This document shows positions 31,521 through 42,288 of a stretch of DNA of 53,583 nucleotides, one piece after another (position 1 is the first letter of the stretch; each line of letters starts with the position of its first letter). The stretch covers positions 1-53,583 of the forward strand of contig CAZAKZ010000021.1 of NCBI GenBank assembly GCA_964485695.1. The letters are read 5' to 3'. Below the pieces are notes generated by a model, which saw only the letters and a program-made list of their open reading frames with translations, was not told the DNA's origin and did not search any database. The DNA comes from CAZAKZ01 sp964485695. Its GTDB lineage: Bacteria > Planctomycetota > JAFGQW01. A program made the position numbers and the translations under genes.

Positions 31521-34500
31521 ATGAAGACAATCCTCCTCCCTATTGCTCTCGTTCTCATCATTGGCGCGTCCCTCCCCGGCCAGAAGCCCGGCGACTCCGA
31601 CCTGAAGGCGCGGGTGGAGGCCATCAAGGCCTTCCTCGAGGAGAAGGGTTCGCGATATCCGGCGTGGGGCAGGGTCCTCCTGGAGGCTCTGGCACAAGAC
31701 GGCAAGAACCGGATCCCCATCCTTCGAGCCCTGCTCGAGGATAACCGTGGGATCATCCGACTTCCTGCTATCGAGGCCCTGGGCTCCCTCGGCTCCGAGG
31801 CCGTCGCCGCGGTGCCGGACCTGGTCGGGTTGCTCGGGGACCGGACGCTCACCGAGCGCCGCGTGATCCGCGGGACTGTCGGGCACGTCTTCAACCCGAT
31901 GCTCTTCGACGGCAAACGGTTCCGCGGCAAGCTGCCGGAGGCGATCCGCCGCATGGGCCGGCCGGCCATGCCGGCCCTGGTCCGGGCTCTGGACCGGGAG
32001 GAGCACGTCCGCATCAGGGCCCTCCAGATCCTCGAGGCTTTCGGCCCGGATGCCGAGGCCGCTCTTCCGGCCCTCAAGACACGCCTCGAGGAAGAGAGCT
32101 CCGAAGCGGTACGCATCCGGATCATAAACGTTCTCGGCGCCGTGGGAGAGGGCGCCCGGGCCTTTGCACCGGCGCTGAAGGCGATCTTCAGGATCCGGAA
32201 GACTTACCTGTATTCTTTGCCACCTTCCAATGACACGCCCCAGCGGGCCGCAGCCCGGGCCCTCGTGTACATCGACCGGGCATTCATGAATGCAACTCTG
32301 GACAGCCCCGATCCCATGGACCGACACCTGGCGACCAGGGCGCTGAGCGGATGGTTCCCGGGAGGATTGTTTCACTCCAATGAGTGGTTGATCCTGAAAC
32401 GACGTACCCGAACCCGGGCGCTCGAGGCCGTGGGCCTGTCCCCGGACGCGGACACGTTCGCATTCCTCGAGGCCCTCCGGAGCAAGAACGAGAACGTCCG
32501 CGCCGTGGCCCTGACCAGCCTTCCCGACCGCATGCTTCAAGATCAGCGAGCCCAATTGCAACGACTCACTCCGTACCTGTCCGACGAGAATCCCTGGGTT
32601 CGCCGCGGCGCAGTCACCTGCCTGGCGGCCTTCAACGAACGTGAACGAGGGCCGGCGTCCAGGCTGGCCGGCTCGCGCCTCGAGGATCCCGACGTCAAGG
32701 TCCGGCGGGCAGCGTTCAGGGTCCTCCAGCGCATGGACGCGCGGCTCCACCTGCCGGCCATCAAAGCTGCTGTCAAGGATCCCGACGATCAGATCGCGGC
32801 CGAAGCCGTGCAGCTCCTGGCTCGCCTCGCCCGTCGGCAACGCACGGCCGCGGACATCGAGGTCTTCCTTGAAGCGGCCGGTTCGAATCGGGCCGAACTC
32901 ATACGTGTCCAGGCGCTGAAAGCGCTCGGTACCTATTCGCGGAGCCACGCGAAGGCCGTGCCCGTGCTCATCCGCGCCCTGGCCGATCCTTCACCCGAGA
33001 TCAGGAAGACGGCCCTTTTAACGCTCATGGCCTTCCAAGACCACGCCGGCAAGGCCATCCCGCGCGGAAAGGAGCTGCTGTCCGATGAGAATCCAGCCGT
33101 TCGACTGGCCGCAGCGTATTTCCTCGGGGGCCAGGGCCAGCGAGCCCTGGACGCGGAAGCGGACATGCTCCGCCTCCTGAAGGATCCCGATCCCGAGGTG
33201 CGGCGCTGGATAAAGGGCGCCTTGCACGGCTTCTCGACCCTGAAAAAGAAATTCGAGGCCGTACAGAACGGTTTCAAGAGCAACGATCCCAAGGTCCGGC
33301 GGAAAGCCGTGTACAGGAGCAGGGAATTTGGAGACCGCTTCCGGTCGTCGCTCCTTTCGGCCCTGGCGGACGAGGACCTCCTGGTCCGCCGCGGAGCGGC
33401 CCAGCAGCTCCTGGAATCCGAAGACCTCGATTCGCTCGCAGAGGTATTCAGGAAGACCCGGAGCTGGCGCGTCTGGGCCGCCCTTCTGGAGGGACTCAGG
33501 TTCAAGACCCAATCCCCTCCATATCCTGATCCCCGTCACGAGAAGCAGGCCGCAAGGATCCGCCTCCTGATCCAAACCCTGAAGGCGGAGATCTTCAAGG
33601 CCCTCGAAGACGAGCAGGTGGAGGTCCGGCGCGCCGCCGTTCGTTTGGTGGGAAATCTGGCCCGGGACCTAGACGCCGTGAAATACCTGTTCCGGGCCCT
33701 GAAGGACGGGGACAAAGAAGTCCGTGATTCGGCCCAGTACAGCCTCTCTCGCCTGGGCGAGCCGAAGCTGGACCTTTCCGGCTTGATCCGGACTCTCGAG
33801 GATCCGGAAAAAGACCCCCGCCTGATCCTGAGAAAGCTGAACAGGATGGGGGAGAAGGCCGCCGCGGCCCTTCCTGCCCTCCGCGCCGGTCTGAAGAGAG
33901 CCCGCGGGGAGGTGCGCGGATATTTCGCCCTCACCCTGGGCAACGTGGGTCGGGGCCGGGCGGCGCAGGACGTGCCGGATATCCTGGCCCTGCTCGAGGA
34001 CGAGAATCCGCGTATCCGGAGCCAGGCCGCGTATGGCCTCGGATACATCGGTCCACCGGCCCGCGTCAGCATGCAGAAGCTCGTGCACCTGTTCGAGAAG
34101 GATACCAAGCCCTTCGTGCGCTACGCCGCGGTCCAGGCCCTCGGTGGGGTAACGCGCGGCACGGACGAAGCCGTACCCCTCCTGATCCGGGCGCTGTCGG
34201 ATTCCTACTTGCCTTGCCGCCAGATCGCGGCCAGGACGCTGGGCGAACTCGGGCCCGTGGCCAGGGACGCGGTGCCTGCGCTGGAGGCGTTGGAGCAGAA
34301 AGGAAACGCGAGTTTTCGCCAGGTGGCCACCGAGGCCCTGAAGAAGATCCTGGCGGAACCCGCCACAAACGAGGCTTCCCGCACCCGGTGCGTGAGCCGG
34401 CCTCCGGACTCCTCCACAACGCTCTACGGGCACTGCTGGTATCCCACCATCTCCGGCAACGGCCGGTTCGTGGCCTTTGACAGCGACGCCGCGGGCCTGC

Positions 34501-35579
34501 TGGAAAAGACGAGCGGTCCCCGCTTGCCCCGGAAGGCGACCCGACAGGTCTACCTGTTCGATTGCACGGAAGGAACGCTCTCCAGGGTGAGCATCAACTC
34601 CGAAGGGATGCCGGGCAATGCCGAGAGCAAGCGCCCGGCCCTCTCCGAGGACGGCCGAATCGTGGCATTCGTCAGCAAGGCCGACAACCTGGTGCCCGGG
34701 GACCACAACCAGAGGCCGGACGTCTTTGTCCATGACAGAAAAACCGGCAAGACCACCCGCGTCAGCGTCAGCTCGACCGGGGCGCAGGCCTCGGAAGGGA
34801 GCTGGTGGCCGTCCCTGTCCGCGGACGGCCGCGTCGTGGTCTTCCAGAGTAAAGCCGACAACCTCGTGGAGGACGACCACAACCACCAGCCCGACATTTT
34901 CGTCCACGACCGGAAGACCGGAAAGACCACGCGCATCAGTGTCCGCTCCGACGGCAAGGAGGCCGACGGCGGCAGCCATTTCCCCATGGTTTCAGCCGAC
35001 GGCCTGCGCGTGGTCTTCACGAGCCACGCCAAGAATCTCGATCCCGAACGGCCCGACAAACGATTCGGAATCTTTCTCCACGATCGAAAAACCCGAAAAA
35101 CACGGTGGGTTGCCGAGGGCGACTCTCCCGCCATATCCGGCAACGGGCGGTACCTCGCCTTCCGTCGTTCAAAGCGCGACCGCCGGGCACTACAGCCGGA
35201 AAGCGACGGCCTCTATCTCCACGACCTCGAATCCGGCAAGACCATGGAGCTGTTCTTCACGCCGGATCCGGGCCGACAGGTGGACCGGGGATTCCCAAGC
35301 CTCTCCAAGGACGGCCGGTTCACGGCCTTTTCGAGCCGGTACAAGACCCTGGTCCAGGCCGACACCAACGACCACGAGGACATCTTCGTGTACGACCGGA
35401 CCCGAAAGAAGTACCACCGCGCCAGCGTCAGTGCTTCTGGCCGCCAGGCAAAGAACTCGAGCCACACCTGTGCCCTCTCCACGGACGGCCGCGTTGTCGC
35501 CTTCATCAGCTTCGCCGACAACCTGGTGGACGGCGACCGGAACGGATGCCCGGACATCTTTATCCGCCGGCTGGAATGA
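31521..35579 (+). CDS. exported HEAT-repeat protein with C-terminal seven-bladed beta-propeller
   Basis: A 1352-aa protein from ATG 31521; an in-frame TTG four codons earlier is less likely. Residues 1-20 form a signal peptide. From about 40 to 960 the chain is a long run of HEAT/PBS-lyase-like repeats, recognisable by units such as IRLPAIEALGSLGSEAVAAV and VRRAAVRLVGNLA. From about 970 to the end there are seven WD40-like (PD40/TolB-type) blades, each built on S-x-D/N-G-R-x-V-A-F ... D-I-F-V-H-D; blades 2, 3 and 7 share KADNL or FADNL. No catalytic motif is seen. It is probably a large extracytoplasmic scaffold or binding protein. It is monocistronic as far as can be seen. Confidence 0.88.
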   Translation: MKTILLPIALVLIIGASLPGQKPGDSDLKARVEAIKAFLEEKGSRYPAWGRVLLEALAQDGKNRIPILRALLEDNRGIIRLPAIEALGSLGSEAVAAVPDLVGLLGDRTLTERRVIRGTVGHVFNPMLFDGKRFRGKLPEAIRRMGRPAMPALVRALDREEHVRIRALQILEAFGPDAEAALPALKTRLEEESSEAVRIRIINVLGAVGEGARAFAPALKAIFRIRKTYLYSLPPSNDTPQRAAARALVYIDRAFMNATLDSPDPMDRHLATRALSGWFPGGLFHSNEWLILKRRTRTRALEAVGLSPDADTFAFLEALRSKNENVRAVALTSLPDRMLQDQRAQLQRLTPYLSDENPWVRRGAVTCLAAFNERERGPASRLAGSRLEDPDVKVRRAAFRVLQRMDARLHLPAIKAAVKDPDDQIAAEAVQLLARLARRQRTAADIEVFLEAAGSNRAELIRVQALKALGTYSRSHAKAVPVLIRALADPSPEIRKTALLTLMAFQDHAGKAIPRGKELLSDENPAVRLAAAYFLGGQGQRALDAEADMLRLLKDPDPEVRRWIKGALHGFSTLKKKFEAVQNGFKSNDPKVRRKAVYRSREFGDRFRSSLLSALADEDLLVRRGAAQQLLESEDLDSLAEVFRKTRSWRVWAALLEGLRFKTQSPPYPDPRHEKQAARIRLLIQTLKAEIFKALEDEQVEVRRAAVRLVGNLARDLDAVKYLFRALKDGDKEVRDSAQYSLSRLGEPKLDLSGLIRTLEDPEKDPRLILRKLNRMGEKAAAALPALRAGLKRARGEVRGYFALTLGNVGRGRAAQDVPDILALLEDENPRIRSQAAYGLGYIGPPARVSMQKLVHLFEKDTKPFVRYAAVQALGGVTRGTDEAVPLLIRALSDSYLPCRQIAARTLGELGPVARDAVPALEALEQKGNASFRQVATEALKKILAEPATNEASRTRCVSRPPDSSTTLYGHCWYPTISGNGRFVAFDSDAAGLLEKTSGPRLPRKATRQVYLFDCTEGTLSRVSINSEGMPGNAESKRPALSEDGRIVAFVSKADNLVPGDHNQRPDVFVHDRKTGKTTRVSVSSTGAQASEGSWWPSLSADGRVVVFQSKADNLVEDDHNHQPDIFVHDRKTGKTTRISVRSDGKEADGGSHFPMVSADGLRVVFTSHAKNLDPERPDKRFGIFLHDRKTRKTRWVAEGDSPAISGNGRYLAFRRSKRDRRALQPESDGLYLHDLESGKTMELFFTPDPGRQVDRGFPSLSKDGRFTAFSSRYKTLVQADTNDHEDIFVYDRTRKKYHRASVSASGRQAKNSSHTCALSTDGRVVAFISFADNLVDGDRNGCPDIFIRRLE

Positions 35580-35670
35580 ACCCGCTTGATTCCAGCCGAC
35601 AGGATTTTTCCGGGACCTTTTCGCTGTCCCGACGTATCCTGGCAGTTTCATTTTCGAGAGCCATCCACTC

Positions 35671-36468
<798 letters not shown>

Positions 36469-36470
36469 CC

Positions 36471-38951
36471 GTGTACCGCCCCCCGGGTTGGATGAAGGTC
36501 GTCTGGCTGCTCACCCGCATGGCCCTGCGCCGCCGCCTGAACCGCATGGAGATGTGGCGCCGGAAGAAAGAGAAGGCGGGCGTACCGCCATCCGGGAGGA
36601 GAGCCACGCCAAGGAAGACCGTCGGCGGCAAGTGGCTGCTCTGGATCGTCGGCCCTCTGTTCGTCATCCAGATTTGCGTGTTCACCGCCTTCTTCATGAA
36701 ACGGATCACGACAGAGCTGGAACGGCCCTGGGAAAAGGTGACCGCCCAGGTGGTGGAAGAGCCGGTCGAGGCGCCGGGGGCTCAGGAGACGGGGATCCCG
36801 GTCGATGCCGGCAAGGAGCCACCGGAATCGGCCGCAAAAAAGACCGAGGCACTGAGGCGCTCCCTCGACGGTCCATCCTGGCCGCTGCTGGAAAACAACG
36901 AATTTCGGATGATCTCGGCCCTGGGGGTGCTCCTGCTGCTGCTCTTTCTCTCCTACACGCTGTCCTCCATGGGCATGGGCAACCAGGAGCTGGGTCAGGT
37001 GGAGTGGGGCATGGAGTGGCTCATCACCTTCCCCGTGTCCGGCCGGGCGCTCTTCTTTTCCAGGGTGATCGAGTATGGCTTCGGCAGCCCCACCAACTGG
37101 ATCGTCTTCCTGCCCCTTCTGTTCGTGGTATATTTCTGCGCCGACCTGGGATTTTTTCTATCCCTCGTCCTGGCCACGGTGTCGGCCTTCTTCCTCATGT
37201 TCGCACAGGGCGCGGTGCAGCTGGTCGTCATGACCTGGGCCAGAAAGCGCCTTGGCCGCGGACAGATCAAGAACACCCAGGCCCTGTTCACGGCCGTGGG
37301 ACTGCTCGGATTCATGGGAACCATTGGCCTGGTCATGTCCGAAAGCGGTCCCACGTACCTGGTGCCCGTGGGAGATTCCATGGAGGGCCTGATCGCGAAG
37401 CTACCCTTCACCCTGCCCCTGCACGTATGCCTCGGAGGGAGGGTTGCCGCCGTTGCTCTGGCTGAAATGGCGGGGTATACGGTGATCTTCGGCTTCGCGG
37501 CGGTGTTCATCGCCCAGCGCCTGATCCGCGACGGTCTCGTCTCCGAGGCCGGTCCCTTTCAGGGAAAGCGCGCGCCCGTGGCTTCCCGCAGCGTGCGCCA
37601 CTCCCGGTGGTTCAAAGGGGTGGTGGGCAAGGACTTCAGACTGCTCCTCCGGGACCGGAACCTCCTGGTCCAGACCCTGGTCCTGCCGGTCATCATCCTG
37701 GGATTCCAGGTCGTCTGCAATCCCCACATCGGGACCAAAATCGTGGAGAAGTCCAACCACGCCTCCATGGCCGCCTTCATCGTCGGAGCCTATGTGCTGA
37801 TGTTCAGCGCCTTCTATGTCCTCTCCGTGGAGGGCAAGGCCCTGTGGATCCTCTACACCTTTCCCGCCCGCCTGGACCGGATCATCTACCGCAAGGCCGC
37901 GTTCTGGGCCCTCTTCGCGTCCGTGTTTCCGGTGGCCATACTGACCTACTGTTTTTCCCGGCTTCCCTCCATCGGGGCCATGGACTTGTTGAACGGATTC
38001 ATCGCCCTGAGCGGCGTGGTGATCTACTCCTTCATCGCCGCCGGCATCGGGGCCCTGGGAACCGACTGCCTGGGCGAGGAGTTCCGGCGGAAGGCGAGGC
38101 CCGCGGCCGCCTGGTCCTCCATGCTGCTCATGGGATTCTACGCCCACGCCATCTATACCGAAGAGGTCCAGCAGAAGCTGGTCATGCTGGCCCTGTACGC
38201 CCTCCTGGCAATCGCCTTGCGCCAGAAGGTCCGAGACCGGGCGCCCTATCTGCTCGATCCCACCCAGACGCCCCCGCCCAGCCTCTCCCTGAGCGACGGC
38301 CTCGTGGCGCTGCTGGGCTTCACCATACTCCAGGGTCTGTTCTGGGTCTTCCTGGAAAAAGCGCTGAATCTCCCGACCGGGCCGTCCCTGGCGTTGAGTT
38401 ATTTCATCTCCGGCGGCCTGGTCTTCGCCTGCGCCTCGGTGGTGTTTTCGCTACGGAAGATTCCCGACCTGTCCAGAGTCATCGGATTCAAGCGAGACCT
38501 CGATCACCCGGTATCCGTGTTCCGCCACCCCGTGGTGGAAGGGTGGATCTGGGGCCTGGCCGCCCTGGCCGTGGGTTTCGCCTATCTCAAGCTGCTCCAG
38601 GTCATCGCCCCTCATCTGCTGCAGGAAAAGGGGGTCTTCGACCTTCGTGAAGGCGGCGGAGACACCCTCTTCTGGGTGGCGGCGATGTGCCTCCTGGCGG
38701 CGCCTCTTTTCGAGGAATACCTGTTCCGGGGCCTCGTCTACCGCGGCCTGCGCCGGACCTGGCCCCCCTTCGGGGCCGCCCTGGCCAGCGCCGCCCTCTT
38801 CGCCGTGGTCCACCCGTCCATCGCCCTGGTTCCGGTGTTCTGCCTCGGCGTCTTCGCCGCCGTCTCCTTCGAGCGCACCCGGTCCCTGGTGACGCCCATG
38901 ATCGTCCACGCCCTGTACAACGCCGGTATCCTCCTGGGAAACCTCCTCTGA
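36471..38951 (+). CDS. ABC-2 permease fused to CPBP intramembrane protease
   Basis: The 826-aa membrane protein starts at GTG 36471, two bases after the ATPase gene. The N-terminal part (about 1-560) is an ABC-2-like permease with a large charged loop and many hydrophobic helices (FRMISALGVLLLLLFLSYTL, NWIVFLPLLFVVYFCADLGF). The last 200 residues are a CPBP/Abi-type intramembrane metalloprotease: E748-E749 in FEEYLFRG, H781 in VVHPSIAL and H813 in VHALYN are the catalytic and metal positions. Such permease-CPBP fusions are known in planctomycetes and relatives. It pairs with the ATPase before it; the protease may process the exported peptide or a membrane protein, which is inference. Confidence 0.9.
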   Translation: MYRPPGWMKVVWLLTRMALRRRLNRMEMWRRKKEKAGVPPSGRRATPRKTVGGKWLLWIVGPLFVIQICVFTAFFMKRITTELERPWEKVTAQVVEEPVEAPGAQETGIPVDAGKEPPESAAKKTEALRRSLDGPSWPLLENNEFRMISALGVLLLLLFLSYTLSSMGMGNQELGQVEWGMEWLITFPVSGRALFFSRVIEYGFGSPTNWIVFLPLLFVVYFCADLGFFLSLVLATVSAFFLMFAQGAVQLVVMTWARKRLGRGQIKNTQALFTAVGLLGFMGTIGLVMSESGPTYLVPVGDSMEGLIAKLPFTLPLHVCLGGRVAAVALAEMAGYTVIFGFAAVFIAQRLIRDGLVSEAGPFQGKRAPVASRSVRHSRWFKGVVGKDFRLLLRDRNLLVQTLVLPVIILGFQVVCNPHIGTKIVEKSNHASMAAFIVGAYVLMFSAFYVLSVEGKALWILYTFPARLDRIIYRKAAFWALFASVFPVAILTYCFSRLPSIGAMDLLNGFIALSGVVIYSFIAAGIGALGTDCLGEEFRRKARPAAAWSSMLLMGFYAHAIYTEEVQQKLVMLALYALLAIALRQKVRDRAPYLLDPTQTPPPSLSLSDGLVALLGFTILQGLFWVFLEKALNLPTGPSLALSYFISGGLVFACASVVFSLRKIPDLSRVIGFKRDLDHPVSVFRHPVVEGWIWGLAALAVGFAYLKLLQVIAPHLLQEKGVFDLREGGGDTLFWVAAMCLLAAPLFEEYLFRGLVYRGLRRTWPPFGAALASAALFAVVHPSIALVPVFCLGVFAAVSFERTRSLVTPMIVHALYNAGILLGNLL

Positions 38952-38959
38952 CCCGGAAT

Positions 38960-38987
38960 TTGCTAAATTATTCGAATGTGCTATAAT
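38960..38987 (+). promoter_or_regulatory. extended -10 sigma-70 promoter
   Basis: TTGCTA (38960-38965), a 16-base spacer ending in TGC, and a perfect TATAAT (38982-38987) form an extended -10 promoter in a small AT-rich island. The predicted start near 38994 gives a leader of about 72 bases for the 65-aa gene at 39066. Confidence 0.75.
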
Positions 38988-39065
38988 TTTATCGTGCGGT
39001 GAAATCGGGCCAGCCGACAGTGGCAGGACGGCCGCAACCACTCGACGCAACGATGAAGAGGAATC

Positions 39066-39263
39066 ATGAATCAAGAACGATCGAAGAAACTGGCCGACCG
39101 GGCAAACTGGGGCTGCCCCAGGACCAAGAACCGGTCCAGCTGGTGCCACGCCTGGTGTACCCCGAGGGACGGGCTGGGGGACTGCGGCCGCATCGCCCCT
39201 CACGGTTTGCTGGGCAGAACCCAGCTGGCGATCTTGAAGCACAACGCCCGGTCGTCGCTCTGA
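39066..39263 (+). CDS. small cysteine-containing protein, 65 aa
   Basis: I do not recognise this protein, but codon third positions are strongly GC-rich as in the neighbours, GAGGA lies just before the ATG, and a good promoter precedes it. The peptide is basic and has C17, C27, C31 and C40, with H28, H46 and three Trp; the block SSWCHAWCTPRDGLGDCGR could bind a metal or form disulfides. There is no signal peptide or membrane helix, so it is probably cytoplasmic. It stands alone between the ABC exporter and a convergent gene. Confidence 0.6.
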   Translation: MNQERSKKLADRANWGCPRTKNRSSWCHAWCTPRDGLGDCGRIAPHGLLGRTQLAILKHNARSSL

Positions 39264-39284
39264 TTGCGCAGGCTCAAATCCCGA

Positions 39285-40640
39285 TCAGCGGTCCCCGCCG
39301 GCCCCCTCGGCGATCTCCTTCATCCGGCGTTCGCGGCGACGCTGGAGGAAATCTTCGTGGTGCTGCTTGATCTGCCGGCGCTCGCGGTAGATGACAAGGA
39401 CCATTCCCAGGATGGCGACCAACAACAGGCCCATCAAGACCATGGAGATGATGGTCCAGACGCTGGACTCAAACTTCAGCTTGACGAGTGATTTGGCCAC
39501 CACAAGGGGAACGCGCACCGGCTGCCCGTCCGGACGATCGCTCTCGTAAACCCAGGGCTTGAAGAAGATGCCCCTGACCTTGACGATGTCCTTGAAGGGT
39601 TCGAATCCCTTGGGCTTTTCCGTCAGGAAAACCGCCACGAACGTTCTGTCCGAGCATGAGACGTAGGCGCGGTAATGGTGCTGGATGCCCGCGGGATTCT
39701 CGTCGTCCACGTGCTTGTAGATGGGGCAGAGCTTGCCCCAGAACTCCACCCACTCCCCGCGATACTTGTCCAGCTTCGTGTCCACGAGAAGGCGGCCTGC
39801 CATGTCGTCGTACGTGGTGATGTCCTTCGACACCTTGTCCTTCGGCAGGTTCTTGATGTAGCCGAGCAGGTGGTAGAGCGGCCGGGTCTCCAGTTTCTCC
39901 TGATCCGGCAGGGCCTTCCACCTCGCAGATCGGATCAGCTTCTTGTCCAGAGTGGTCACTTCCGAGATACGATAGCTGCGGCGGACGGACTTGCAGATGA
40001 GGAAGGGGATGTTGTCCTGCTGCTCCGGTAGGTCCTTCAGGGTGCGTTTCGCGGTGGCGGTCCGGATATACTTGTAATTCTTGAAGAACACGCCTTCGGC
40101 GACGATGATCTGGCCGACCTTCAGGATGTTCTCCTCGTCGAAGCTCAGGGTCTCGAACCAGAACAGGTTGTTCTGGTTGTCCTTGACGACGCCGAAGTGG
40201 ATCCGGTTGTAGTCGCCGATGGGCCTGACGAGCATGAACTCGTTGAAGCTCACCATTTCGCCCCGGACGAAAAAGGTCTCCCCGCGGTGCTTTCCCGGCT
40301 CCTGGACGAGGGTGTCGTGGTCGGCCTCCCGATATCCGAGGACCTCCCTCAAGAACCGGCTCTCCCGGTTGAGGACCTTGCTCATGAGGTCCCGGTAGGG
40401 CTCTTCCTCCACCCCGGACCGGTCGAGGCTGGTGGAGTCGTTCACCTGAGCGGCAAGATCCGGCGGCAGCCGGATGGGTTCATCGGGCTGGATAGGAAGA
40501 GCGAAGTCGTCCTTTTCCTGCGGCGCCTTATCGGCCTCCGTGAGCTTGTCACTCTTCCTGCCGACGCCCTCGAAGTAGGCGACGAAGATGCCCCCTCCGA
40601 TGATGAGCAGGAGCAGGACAAGCACCACGATCCGGTTCAT
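39285..40640 (-). CDS. two-TM protein of unknown function
   Basis: A 451-aa product from ATG 40640 (GAGG eleven bases upstream). One membrane helix lies at about 4-22 (IVVLVLLLLIIGGGIFVAYF) and a second at about 408-432 (VWTIISMVLMGLLLVAILGM), followed by a very basic cytoplasmic tail (YRERRQIKQHH). The segment between should be periplasmic and shows three repeated G-x-x-V-x-V/F-x-G segments (RGETFFVRGEMV, KVGQIIVAEGVFF, YRGEWVEFWGKL), which suggest OB-fold-like units. No enzyme motif is seen. It is divergent from folC with 145 bases between. Confidence 0.75.
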   Translation of the reverse strand: MNRIVVLVLLLLIIGGGIFVAYFEGVGRKSDKLTEADKAPQEKDDFALPIQPDEPIRLPPDLAAQVNDSTSLDRSGVEEEPYRDLMSKVLNRESRFLREVLGYREADHDTLVQEPGKHRGETFFVRGEMVSFNEFMLVRPIGDYNRIHFGVVKDNQNNLFWFETLSFDEENILKVGQIIVAEGVFFKNYKYIRTATAKRTLKDLPEQQDNIPFLICKSVRRSYRISEVTTLDKKLIRSARWKALPDQEKLETRPLYHLLGYIKNLPKDKVSKDITTYDDMAGRLLVDTKLDKYRGEWVEFWGKLCPIYKHVDDENPAGIQHHYRAYVSCSDRTFVAVFLTEKPKGFEPFKDIVKVRGIFFKPWVYESDRPDGQPVRVPLVVAKSLVKLKFESSVWTIISMVLMGLLLVAILGMVLVIYRERRQIKQHHEDFLQRRRERRMKEIAEGAGGDR

Positions 40641-40785
40641 GGGGAAACGGACCTCAGGCGGAGTTCCTGGATGTTGTGGTACTTCCATTTGTGTTTCCTA
40701 CGACTATGCTTTCAGCACCCAACTGGGCACGTCCTCTCGGGCGCCAGCCTTCGATTCGACGATACCATGTCGGAGTCGGGTAACC

Positions 40786-42174
40786 ATGTCTCGAAATATA
40801 GACCCTAATCTAAAACCAGACCCATTCTCCGATGCAAGCGAGGTCTGGAAGTTTCTTGCCGGAGTCACCGATTACGAGAAAATGAGCCGTTTCGGCAAGG
40901 GCCGGGTTGCCTGGAACCTCGACTCGATGCGGAGAATACTGGATTTTCTCGGCCGTCCGGACCGGAATCTGACCCTCGTGCACATCGGGGGCACCAAGGG
41001 AAAGGGCTCCACGGCCCGTCTGGTTGAGGCGGCCCTCAGGACAGAAGGTGCGGCCACCGGCCTTTACACCTCCCCGCATGTTGATTTTCCTCTGGAACGA
41101 ATCGAACTCGACGGGAGTTCACTCCCGGAGTCGACTTTTGTTCGCCTGATGAATCGCCTGCACCCCGTCCTGGCCGACAGGGATGGGGAATCCGGGACCG
41201 ATACCGCTCCCACCTTTTTTGAAATATTCACCTCGCTGGCGCTGTCGGCATTCGAGGAAGCGGGGGTGGATGCCGCAATCCTGGAGGTGGGCCTGGGCGG
41301 GCGACTGGACGCTACCAACGCCGTGGACCGGACGTCCGTTTCGGTGATCACGTCCGTATCCCGCGACCACACGCATCTCCTCGGAGACACGGTGGAAGCC
41401 ATCGCAGCAGACAAGGCGGGTATTCTCCGGCCCGGTGTGCCCGCGATTACCGGAGTGCGGCCCGGAGAGACCGCCCTGCCGCCCCTCGAGGAGGCTGCCG
41501 AAAAAATAGGGGCCCCCCTCAGGGTCCGGGGCCGGCACTTCGACATCCTCCGGTTCCGGCCCATGCCCGGTGGAGGACAGCTGGACGTACGCCTGGAAGA
41601 CCGCACCTACGAGAACCTTGAGATCGGCTGCCTCGGCCCCTTCCAGGCCAGAAACGCGGCTGTTGCGCTGGCCACGCTCCAGGCCCTCGAGGAGGTGGGG
41701 GGGCCCCATGTGAGCGAGCCTGCTCTACGAGACGCCTGGCGCAGCCTTCAGATCCCCGGCCGTATGGAGGTCTTGTTCAGAGACCCTCCCGTGGTGGTGG
41801 ACGGCGCCCACAATCGAGCCTCGGCACTGGCGCTTCTGGCGGGCCTCTCCTCCCACTTCCAGGGGGCGCCCATCATTCTCGTACTGGGAATGGCCGGAGA
41901 CAAGCTCGTGGAAGAGACGGCTGTTCCTCTTCTGCAGTCCGCCTTAAAGATCCACTGCACCCGGACGGGCAGCCCCCGTAGCCTCGATCCGGCCGCATTG
42001 AGGGATCTGGCCGTCAGCCTGGGCAGGGAGGCGGTGTCCCATCCTTCTGTCCCCGAGGCCATGGATGCGGCCAGAGCGGACCAGGGAAGCCGAGAAGTGG
42101 TCGTGGCCGCAGGCTCCCTCTATCTGGCGGGAGAAGTTCGGGCCTGGGCGGGGCGTGACAAATCCCTTCCGTAG
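40786..42174 (+). CDS. folC: folylpolyglutamate/dihydrofolate synthase
   Basis: A 462-aa Mur-ligase-family enzyme that adds glutamate to folates. ATG 40786 is preferred because the upstream frame runs through the divergent promoter region. Landmarks: DYEKMSRFGKGRVAWNLDSM at the N-terminus, the P-loop GGTKGKGST (68-76), GLYTSPHVDFPLERI, the metal-loop region VSRDHTHLLGDTVEAIAADKAGI with the carbamylated-type Lys, and VVVDGAHNRASA in the C-terminal domain. All catalytic blocks are intact. Whether it also has dihydrofolate synthase activity cannot be told from the motifs. Confidence 0.94.
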   Translation: MSRNIDPNLKPDPFSDASEVWKFLAGVTDYEKMSRFGKGRVAWNLDSMRRILDFLGRPDRNLTLVHIGGTKGKGSTARLVEAALRTEGAATGLYTSPHVDFPLERIELDGSSLPESTFVRLMNRLHPVLADRDGESGTDTAPTFFEIFTSLALSAFEEAGVDAAILEVGLGGRLDATNAVDRTSVSVITSVSRDHTHLLGDTVEAIAADKAGILRPGVPAITGVRPGETALPPLEEAAEKIGAPLRVRGRHFDILRFRPMPGGGQLDVRLEDRTYENLEIGCLGPFQARNAAVALATLQALEEVGGPHVSEPALRDAWRSLQIPGRMEVLFRDPPVVVDGAHNRASALALLAGLSSHFQGAPIILVLGMAGDKLVEETAVPLLQSALKIHCTRTGSPRSLDPAALRDLAVSLGREAVSHPSVPEAMDAARADQGSREVVVAAGSLYLAGEVRAWAGRDKSLP

Positions 42175-42288
42175 CAGATGTTGAGAGCGGTCGCCACCGG
42201 CGACTCGAGGTTCAGGAATTCCTACACCCTGCGGTCTCAAGCCTGTCCTACCTACGTTCGATAAATAAGTAGCTCAAGGGATACAGCC

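Noticed and set aside
32876..32895. T-loop-like GGTTCGAATC
   Set aside because: It is inside the HEAT gene in frame, and no acceptor stem or anticodon arm surrounds it. A similar GGTTCGAATCCC near 39600 is also coding.
31377..32948. 523-aa open frame on the minus strand
   Set aside because: Antisense shadow of the HEAT-repeat gene; no start signal and no domain.
34680..34940. near-direct repeats that might suggest a CRISPR-like array
   Set aside because: They encode successive propeller blades (DHNxxPDxFVHDRKTGK) in frame; spacing and divergence fit protein repeats.
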